A DNA stretch of 32,576 bases from an uncultured Christensenella sp. (lineage in GTDB: Bacteria > Bacillota > Clostridia > Christensenellales > Pumilibacteraceae). Location: assembly GCA_910585055.1 (NCBI GenBank), contig CAJUBY010000020.1, positions 1-32,576 on the forward strand, read 5' to 3'. Both the position numbers and the translations under genes were made by a program. Positions 8,401-14,500 of this stretch are shown in pieces (the first letter of the stretch is position 1; every line of letters starts with the position of its first letter). The notes under the pieces are model-generated. The model saw only the letters and a list, made by a program, of their open reading frames with translations. It did no database searches and was not told the origin of the DNA.

Positions 8401-8864
8401 TCGGTAACTGCATTATAGATAGATCGGAGCAAAAACTTGTAGCCGTATGCAGGTCAAGCGTTATTCCTACCGACGGCAGTGTTAAGATCATAGGGCAAGG
8501 AGCGTTCTTCGGTTCCGGAATCGAAATGCTGTCCTTGTGTGATTTTATTACTTCTATCGAAGAATCGGCATTCGAGTCGTGTTTTAAATTAGAATATATA
8601 AATTTGCCGGACAGTATTTTGTATGTAGGAGCGCGCGCGTTTTATTCCTGCGATTCCGTCAAAAATATATCGTTAGGAAATAAAATCGCAAAAATCGAAA
8701 GAAACGCTTTTCATATCTATAATGGTTTCGGTAGCGGTTCGGATATCGATTTCCAATTTCGAGGAACAAAGTCCGAATTCGAAAGTATCGAAAAAACGGA
8801 CGGTTGGTACAGTTTTGCCGGGGACGTAACAGTGAATTGTAGCGACGGCGATATAGCCTTATAA
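5451..8864 (+). CDS. BspA-type leucine-rich-repeat surface lipoprotein
   Basis: 1137 residues from the GTG at 5451, chosen because AAAGGAGGG (5435-5443) lies 7 nt upstream. An in-frame ATG at 5415, only about 4 nt after the predicted transcript start, would add 12 residues. Residues 1-25 are a signal peptide (KRMLMMAALIALGALSC then IFGVFAC); Cys18 or Cys25 may be lipidated, neither box being perfect. The body is more than twenty LRR_5 (TpLRR/BspA-like) units of about 23 residues, of the form LPDSVTEIGDNAFxxC. Near residues 565-660 a non-repeat section interrupts them (KRPAEWNKRWKDY, DENGNRYCVFGNVNYRI). Three islands in the second half carry a variant ending in SVIPDDGSV. Such proteins are surface adhesins or binding proteins in gut and oral bacteria; the ligand is unknown. 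The gene looks more AT-rich than murD. Confidence 0.92.
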   Translation: MKRMLMMAALIALGALSCIFGVFACESVSEYDDNDKVYEVEYIDGLKYMREIRDDYFFCAGVNEYVTEINIKSTVRGKAVKEIGDRAFSGNFQITNVTIEDGIEKIGERAFYKCLYLKEINIPDSVTDIGDNAFENTSIENVTLPKNLTVYNHGIFYGCDKLTNVTIPETFTDIGPAWFLRCTSLKTLNLPDGITRIGNTAFSYSGITEINLPESLTEIGNNAFAYCTKLSGIVLPNSLIKIGKEAFTRCVGITDIVLPRSLTKIESHLFAWCTSLSEVIIPENIEIIESYAFTECSSIKRIIIENDDIISENGVFFGCGNIVEIQAPARFFNSQGSCNVKNVVITSGEKIEDYTFAFASNLTDVVFPDTLKEIGENAFRSCTRLTDIVLPDGLEKIGEDAFGDCTDLMEISIPDSVKEIGDKAFNGCVCLTTVTMSKGLTNLGAGAFKDCLKLRSIKLPDTLIRINKETFYACETLQEFTIPDMVTDIGDYAFAECYGLTTVVLGDKVNTIGEDAFRNCIDLSQINIPRSVTKINDDAFNGCRRLTNIFIPSTLVKMGRGVFSFCDDLIIRLETDKRPAEWNKRWKDYRSTDISFAAVEIWDCNNIDTDENGNRYCVFGNVNYRINKDGIVFARSAYGNYGDKLIIQPEITYDGKVYPVTHLDYDSFNYAAFSEIELPDSIEYIGMDSLRHCDHLTKIKIPKSTSFISQYVLSGCRSLSEITVDEENEVFYGKGNCVILRSSGYIVLGCKGSVIPDDGSVVGIGWQAFYDCSGLTDIVIPNTINTIGWNAFGSCDDLVRVEMLEGVTDIGKEAFSWCKSLRSLTLPKSVAKIGDDAFKYCQELYSVTVKNGNENYISNGNCIIEKATGTLIIGCNGSVIPDDGSVKSIGKNAFYGCDKLNSIKIPDGVETIEQSAFYGCHLFTEIIIPDSVIKICDFAFDNCMRLSKIRLPRNLAELGKGVFAFCSMLTELTVADNNERYYSVGNCIIDRSEQKLVAVCRSSVIPTDGSVKIIGQGAFFGSGIEMLSLCDFITSIEESAFESCFKLEYINLPDSILYVGARAFYSCDSVKNISLGNKIAKIERNAFHIYNGFGSGSDIDFQFRGTKSEFESIEKTDGWYSFAGDVTVNCSDGDIAL

Positions 8865-8968
8865 AAAATTCGAAATCCGGTTAGTTTTATAATATCGTTA
8901 TTTATTTAGCGACGGTATTTTTGTAAATCTCATTGTTCCCGTCGGATAAGACCGGGCGAATGCAATTA

Positions 8969-9000
8969 AAAAATCGAGCGCCGGTCCGCGCCCGATTTTT
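8969..9000 (-). terminator. Terminator of the serC-serA operon, probably bidirectional
   Basis: Two 13-nt arms (8969-8981 and 8988-9000) pair around a 6-nt loop with one mismatch, which becomes a G-U pair when read on the minus strand. Runs of T end both arms on their respective strands. It lies 27 nt past the serA stop and about 100 nt past the lipoprotein stop at 8864, so it likely ends both convergent units. Confidence 0.8.
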
Positions 9001-9026
9001 AAGTGAACGGTTTAATCTTATTTTCG

Positions 9027-10181
9027 TTAAATTTTTCGCACTCTTATCACGTTGTCGCAAACGGAAATGTCCGAAACGAGTTTTTCGTCGCCGTCGGCTC
9101 CCAGATCGAGAATGGTGTAAGCGTAATCTCCGCGTGCCTGAGATACGAAGTTTTCTATATTTATCCCGGCGGCTGAAACGACGTCGGTTATCGAGTTGAG
9201 CACGTTTTTCACGTTGCGGTGTATTACTGTTATGCGACAAATGCCGGCGCGCGGTGCGGAACACGACGGGAAGTTGACGGAGTTTGTGATGTTGCCGTTT
9301 TTAAGAAAGTCGCAGAGCTCGCGAGCCGCCGTCACGGCGCAGTTGTCTTCCGCCTCTTCGGTAGACGCGCCCAGATGGGGGATAACGGTTATCCCGGGTA
9401 CGTTCAAAAGTTCGGGCGCGGCAAAGTCGGTTATATACGAGTGGATCTTACCGCTTTTTACCGCCGCTATAATATCGTCGTTGACGCAAAGCTCTCCGCG
9501 CGAAAGATTGACAATGTTCACGCCGTTTTTCATTTTGGAAATAGATTTTGCATCGATCATGCCGCGTGTGCCTTCGGTGAGCGGAACATGCAGGGTAATG
9601 TAGTCGCTGTCGGCGTACAGCTCGTCGAGGCTGTTTATTTTGGAAATGTTGTGGTTGAGTTTCCACGCCGAGTCGATGGTAATGTATGGATCGTACCCCA
9701 AAACGTTCATGCCCAGCCGGACCGCGTTGTTGCCTATCTGAACGCCTATCGCGCCCAGCCCGACGACGCCCAACGTTTTACCGAGTATTTCGTGCCCGAC
9801 GAATTGTTTTTTGCCTTTTTCCACCTGCTTTGCCACGTCGTCGCCGACGAGCGCGTTGGTCCAGTTTATGCCCTGTACTATGCCGCGCGAAGAAAGAAGG
9901 AGAGCGGCAAGACACAGTTCTTTAACAGCGTTGGCGTTGGCTCCCGGCGTGTTGAGCACCACTACGCCGCGGTCCGCATATGCGTCGACGGGTATGTTAT
10001 TGGTGCCTGCGCCGGCGCGCGCTACCGCGAGCACCGATTCGGGCAGAACATAATCGTGCATGGAATACGACCGCAACATGATAGCGGCAGGCGAGTCCGA
10101 TCTGTCAGTCAGACGGTATTCGCCGTCGAGCGCCGTTTCCGCAAGCGGAGATATTGCGTTAAGCATTAAAATATCTTGCAT
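9027..10181 (-). CDS. serA: D-3-phosphoglycerate dehydrogenase with C-terminal ACT domain
   Basis: Catalyses the first step of the phosphorylated serine pathway, oxidising 3-phosphoglycerate to 3-phosphohydroxypyruvate with NAD. The 384 residues comprise a substrate-binding domain, a Rossmann NAD domain (GLGAIG, 141-146; acidic NAD-binding residue D164), and the catalytic set R228 (NLSRGEL), E257 and H269 (IPHLGASTEEAE). A regulatory ACT domain occupies about 314-384 (ICRITVIHRN to the end), as in the short Bacillota-type SerA without the intervening domain. ACT domains in this family usually bind serine for feedback inhibition; here that is inferred. AAAGGAG lies just before the ATG. The start is 16 bp after the serC stop, so both share one transcript from the promoter at 11309-11337. 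Confidence 0.96.
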   Translation of the reverse strand: MQDILMLNAISPLAETALDGEYRLTDRSDSPAAIMLRSYSMHDYVLPESVLAVARAGAGTNNIPVDAYADRGVVVLNTPGANANAVKELCLAALLLSSRGIVQGINWTNALVGDDVAKQVEKGKKQFVGHEILGKTLGVVGLGAIGVQIGNNAVRLGMNVLGYDPYITIDSAWKLNHNISKINSLDELYADSDYITLHVPLTEGTRGMIDAKSISKMKNGVNIVNLSRGELCVNDDIIAAVKSGKIHSYITDFAAPELLNVPGITVIPHLGASTEEAEDNCAVTAARELCDFLKNGNITNSVNFPSCSAPRAGICRITVIHRNVKNVLNSITDVVSAAGINIENFVSQARGDYAYTILDLGADGDEKLVSDISVCDNVIRVRKI

Positions 10182-10197
10182 GTCATGCTCCTTTTCG

Positions 10198-11280
10198 TTA
10201 AACTTTGTTTTGTTTCTTGAATTTTTCCATGAACCCGATCAAGGCGTCAACGCCTTCGGGCGGCATTGCGTTATATATTGAAGCGCGCATTCCTCCGACG
10301 AGCCGATGACCTTTGAGCGACACCAACCCGTTTTCCGCGGCTTGGGCGACAAACGCCGCGTCCAGATCCTTGTTAGGGGATATAAACGGCACGTTCATGA
10401 TGGATCTGAACCGTTTATCGACCGAGTTGACATAATAATCGGAACCGTCAATGTAGTCGTACAGCTTTGCGGCTTTTTTTTCGTTTATCTTTTGGATCTT
10501 GGCGACACCGCCGCATTCCTTGAGATATTTAAGCACTTCCGCCACTACGTAAGTGGAAAAGCATGGCGGCGTATTGTAAAGGCTTTTGTTTTTGACTTGA
10601 TTGTCGTAGCGCAACATAACGGGGCATTTCGGATCGGCGCGATCTGTAAGATCGTGCCGCACGATAACTACCGTAACGCCGGCAGGTCCTATGTTTTTTT
10701 GCGCGCCGGCATAGATCAGCGCGAATTTCGATACATCTACCGTTCGGCTGAGTATCATGGACGACATATCGGCTACGAGCGGTATCCCACCCGTATCGGG
10801 CGCATTATCGTAGCAGGTACCGAATATCGTGTTGTTGTAGCAGATGTGTACGTAGTCCGCGTCGCGCCTGAACATATCGGGCGAAAGCTCGGGAATGTAT
10901 GTAAAGTTTTTGTCTTCGGAAGAAGCCGCGGCTTTCGCGTCGAGTTGTACGGCGCCTTCTTTATAGGCGTTTTTGGCAAAGTTGCCGGTAATTACGTAAT
11001 CGGCTTTTTTGTTGACCGTGCCTATATTTAGCGGCACGGCGGAAAACTGGTTTGTGGCACCGCCCTGAACGAACAGTATGTCGTAATCGGACGGAACGTT
11101 CATGAGTTCGCGCATCAGCGCTTCCGCCGTATCGTTGATCTTTTCGTACGGTTTGGAGCGGTGGCTCATTTCCATCACGGACATACCGGAATTCTCATAA
11201 TCGGGAATATCGCGTTTTACGCGTTCGAGCACTTCGAGCGGCAACATGCCCGGTCCTGCCGAAAAGTTGTAAACTCTCAT
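10198..11280 (-). CDS. serC: Phosphoserine aminotransferase
   Basis: A PLP-dependent enzyme that converts 3-phosphohydroxypyruvate and glutamate to phosphoserine and 2-oxoglutarate, the second step of serine synthesis. The 360-residue length is normal for SerC. Recognisable features: the N-terminal NFSAGPGMLP (5-14), EMSHRSK (37-43) with the phosphate-contacting H40-R41, GGATNQF (73-79), D171 in VADMSS, the Schiff-base lysine K195 in YAGAQKNIGPAG, and the C-terminal GGMRASIYNAMP with its substrate-binding arginine. It is first in a two-gene operon with serA. A GAGGTG ribosome binding site lies 5 nt before the ATG. The leader is only about 20 nt, leaving no room for a T-box or other riboswitch, so control must be at initiation or by enzyme feedback. 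No serB phosphatase is present in the window. Confidence 0.97.
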   Translation of the reverse strand: MRVYNFSAGPGMLPLEVLERVKRDIPDYENSGMSVMEMSHRSKPYEKINDTAEALMRELMNVPSDYDILFVQGGATNQFSAVPLNIGTVNKKADYVITGNFAKNAYKEGAVQLDAKAAASSEDKNFTYIPELSPDMFRRDADYVHICYNNTIFGTCYDNAPDTGGIPLVADMSSMILSRTVDVSKFALIYAGAQKNIGPAGVTVVIVRHDLTDRADPKCPVMLRYDNQVKNKSLYNTPPCFSTYVVAEVLKYLKECGGVAKIQKINEKKAAKLYDYIDGSDYYVNSVDKRFRSIMNVPFISPNKDLDAAFVAQAAENGLVSLKGHRLVGGMRASIYNAMPPEGVDALIGFMEKFKKQNKV

Positions 11281-11308
11281 ATATCACCTCAATACGGTTT
11301 ATGCCGTC

Positions 11309-11337
11309 ATTATACCATTAATATATCGTAAAATCAA
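11309..11337 (-). promoter_or_regulatory. Promoter of the serC-serA operon
   Basis: On the minus strand, TTGATT (11332-11337) and TATAAT (11309-11314) are 17 bp apart, with TGG directly before the -10 box (extended -10). Transcription would start near 11302, about 20 nt before serC. Confidence 0.85.
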
Positions 11338-11356
11338 ACGTTTGGCTGCGTTTGTG

Positions 11357-11400
11357 AAAATACGCCGTAAAAAACGGAATTCTCGCAAAACGGCGTTTTT
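11357..11400. repeat. Inverted repeat in the serC / giant-operon intergenic region
   Basis: ACGCCGT (11362-11368) pairs with ACGGCGT (11390-11396), followed by TTTT on the plus strand; a competing short hairpin CCGT/ACGG (11365-11377) shares the left arm. It lies between two divergent promoters, where a terminator for either gene is not expected. It may insulate the units or end an unseen small transcript. The 316-nt gap 11281-11596 otherwise holds only the two promoters and the repeat at 11444. Confidence 0.4.
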
Positions 11401-11443
11401 ACCTTTATAATTGTACGCAAATATGAATAAACTATGAATATAG

Positions 11444-11468
11444 CCCAAAAAATTGCTCATTTTTTGGG
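11444..11468. repeat. Perfect inverted repeat just upstream of the giant-operon promoter
   Basis: CCCAAAAAA (11444-11452) and TTTTTTGGG (11460-11468) form a perfect 9-bp dyad with a 7-nt centre, ending 9 bp before the -35 box at 11478. It has no trailing U-tract, so it is a poor terminator. It could be a regulator site or an A-tract upstream element that assists the promoter. Confidence 0.45.
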
Positions 11469-11477
11469 TGGTTTATA

Positions 11478-11506
11478 TTGACAACTATCGGCAAATGTAT
11501 TATAAT
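11478..11506 (+). promoter_or_regulatory. Consensus promoter of the three-gene giant operon
   Basis: TTGACA (11478-11483), 17 bp, TATAAT (11501-11506): full consensus at both boxes. Transcription should start near 11513, leaving an 84-nt leader before the ATG at 11597. No other good promoter is seen before genes two and three, so this one probably drives all 18 kb. Confidence 0.88.
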
Positions 11507-11596
11507 TACTAAATGAATAATGTCGAATAGTATACATTTTCGGCATTACCGCCGCGTTTTGGGGCAATACATTCACAAGAAGGTTCGATTGCAAAT

Positions 11597-14500
11597 ATGA
11601 AGTCGGCAAAACATTTCAATAAGATCAGATCGCGTTTTGTGTCTTTTGCCGTTTGCGCGGCGTTGATATTGTGTACCGTTTTTTCGTTCGGGTTATTCGA
11701 TCCGGTTCGGGTGTCTGCGGACGGAGATCGGACGGTAAGGTCGTCGGTCGGAATAAGATTTGCGCAGGTAGCGGCCGGCGAGGATTTTGCTATCGGTCTG
11801 ACATATGACAGAAAACTGTACGGCTGGAGTTTAAAGACAAACAGAAACGTTCAAAATCCGAGCACGCTCGGTGATTATTATCCCGAAAAACCTATCGAAA
11901 TAGATGTTACGTTCCGTGTCGGACCCGGTACGGGATCCGTTAAAAACAAATGGGATTCCGCCGGTTATAAAGCGACGCGTACCGACGACAGTATCGAAAG
12001 CATTGCTGCTACCCGTACTACGGCGGTGTTCACTACCAGAAAAGGTTATATTTATACTTGGGGCAACGACAATAATCCCGATGTGGAAATGGCGGAAAAG
12101 GCGACCAAACCGCATTATCTGCTATTGCGCAATACAGATCAGAGTTACGACTGGAAAGTCCCTTATATAATAGATTATAATTATTATTCGGATAACGATA
12201 TTTTCCTCAACGATCTTATTCCGACATCCGACGCGGTTCAGCGTACGTCGATAGCGGCAGGCGAATATAATTATATATTCCTGTTCGAAAAGCAATTTAC
12301 CGCCGAAGGCAATTCGCTTGCGAATAACGGCAGATATTATTTCACATACGTCTGGGGCTCGCTTATGTACAGCGCGGCAAACGCCTCGCCTACGTCTCCG
12401 TCCGTTGTATATAATTCGACGACAAGCGGTGCTTTGCACGGCGGTGCGCAGGCGCGCCGTGTGGCTATAACTTCGTATATTGTTCCCGAAGACTCGCAAA
12501 AGCCGGCTATATCCGTAGTCGCAGGCGGTTACACGGTGGGTATAAACGGAACACAAAAAAGCTTTACCGTAGAAAGCGGTGCATTGCAGGGTACGTCACT
12601 GCAGCTGCACGGTAAAAACTTTTTGACGACTCAAAATGTTGTTACCGCCGCGGACGGCGAAAACACTTATGATGTCATTAATACGACGCAATTGATCGAT
12701 CCGGCAGTCAACAGCGTAACCGGCGACGGAACTATAATCACGTCCGGTACAGTCCAGAAAATAGATAAAGCAACACACAGTTCTGTTCTTAACGTAACTT
12801 ATGTTCAGGGCAGCACAACGTATACTATAAATAACGCTATCGCCGGAGGTAACGGTTATTCGTCCAACAGCGGCGCGACTATCGGTTTCGATACGGAAAG
12901 ATATTACGCCAGGCAAAACGGCAATCTTCAATATGACGTAGCCGATGCGGATCCGCTTACGGGATCGGGTACGGATCTGTTGGATGAGATAGCAGGCCCC
13001 GATTCTTCGACGGTCGCCGCGCTTAAGCCTGTGAGATATTCTGTATCGCTGGGCAACGACGTAGGTTACGGCGTTACATCCGACGGTAAGCTTTACGGCT
13101 GGGGCGACAATGCTTTCGGTCAGTTGGCATTGTCTTCGAGCGATACGGCATTGTATAAAACAAATCCTTATATGATCCTTAACAGCGGTGTAAAATCCGT
13201 AGCGTCAGGCAAACAGCTTACTGCAGGTAAAGCGTTTTACGGCACCGATACATTTACATCCGACAGTACCGAATTCGGCAATAACGTTAAAAACAAGTCC
13301 GATTATATAACAGGTGCGCTGATGGATTCCGGAATTATCAAAGCATGGGGCAATCTTGCCGTTAAGAATTCGGAAACGGGCGACATCGTCGAGAATAAAC
13401 GGGTTACCGGGGATATAGCTTTCGGCGGTATCTCGGGCGACGATCTCGAAAAGTTTTCGGCTGTTTATTCGGGTTACGGAAATAATTTGTTTGCAGTAAC
13501 GACGCGCGGTAAGCTCGTGCGTATCACCGTAAAAGCCGACGGCACCGGTTTCGATCAGTACGTTTACGACGAATTCCTCAATGCGGACAAGACCGCGGTC
13601 GAAAATTGGAAAATAGACAATACCAACAGCGTTATATTCACCGTGCCCGCAGCTTCGGAAGGTGCGACGGAGACCGATAAGCTTGCGCCGTCGCTCGGAC
13701 ACGCGACATTCTATGTTTGGTCGGCAAGCACAAGCAATACCGAAACTTCGGATACCGTCAAGATAAACGCATCCATTCAAAACGGAAATTACGTTCAGGG
13801 CGATTACAGGTCGCTTGTTTCCGAAAATAACATCGGAGACGCGTACCGTATAATAGGCTTGAGCTCGGACGGAACCGGAATGAGTTTTCTAAAGGCGGAT
13901 AATCTTACCGAAGATAATTATGCGCCTGTTTTCAAGTTCGACGGCAATGTTATGACTGCCGCGCAGCAGGATAATATGTTTACTTTCGGTACGGTCGCAG
14001 ACAGCAACGGAGTAGGCATACGTATCCAACCCAAACAATCGTCCAAAGGCAAAAAGATAACGGCGGAATTCTGGGTCGCGCGTTATAACGGTTACGATAA
14101 GTTTACCGGAACGGCAGATGCCGGCAGTTCCAACGTCACAGACAACGCCGTTTATTACGATTATAAAAAATGTTCGATAGAATTCGAAATACAGGATACG
14201 CCGACCGTGATGCATTTTGCCGCATTCGACACCGAAAACGGCGGCGCGAGCAATGTACCTTTGCTCGATCCCAACAATGAATATAATGCAAACTATTCGC
14301 TTGCCGTTCAAAACGTATCGGAAGGCGTAAACAAATTGATCGCATTTTTGAAAGGCGATCCCGACGGTGCATTAAATGCAAACGATCCGTTTAAGACCGC
14401 TGTTCTTACCGAAATGCGCCGCAAGGACGTAGGTTTCCCCGACAGCAATAAGATAGATAAAGGCAATCTCACATATTATTTGGGCAGCGATGTCGGAACA

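Noticed and set aside
9219..10169. A 316-codon plus-strand open frame opposite serA
   Set aside because: serA has every catalytic motif on the minus strand; the plus frame shows no family features.
11281..11302. Possible T-box or riboswitch ahead of serC
   Set aside because: The leader from the predicted transcript start to the ATG is only about 20 nt, far too short.
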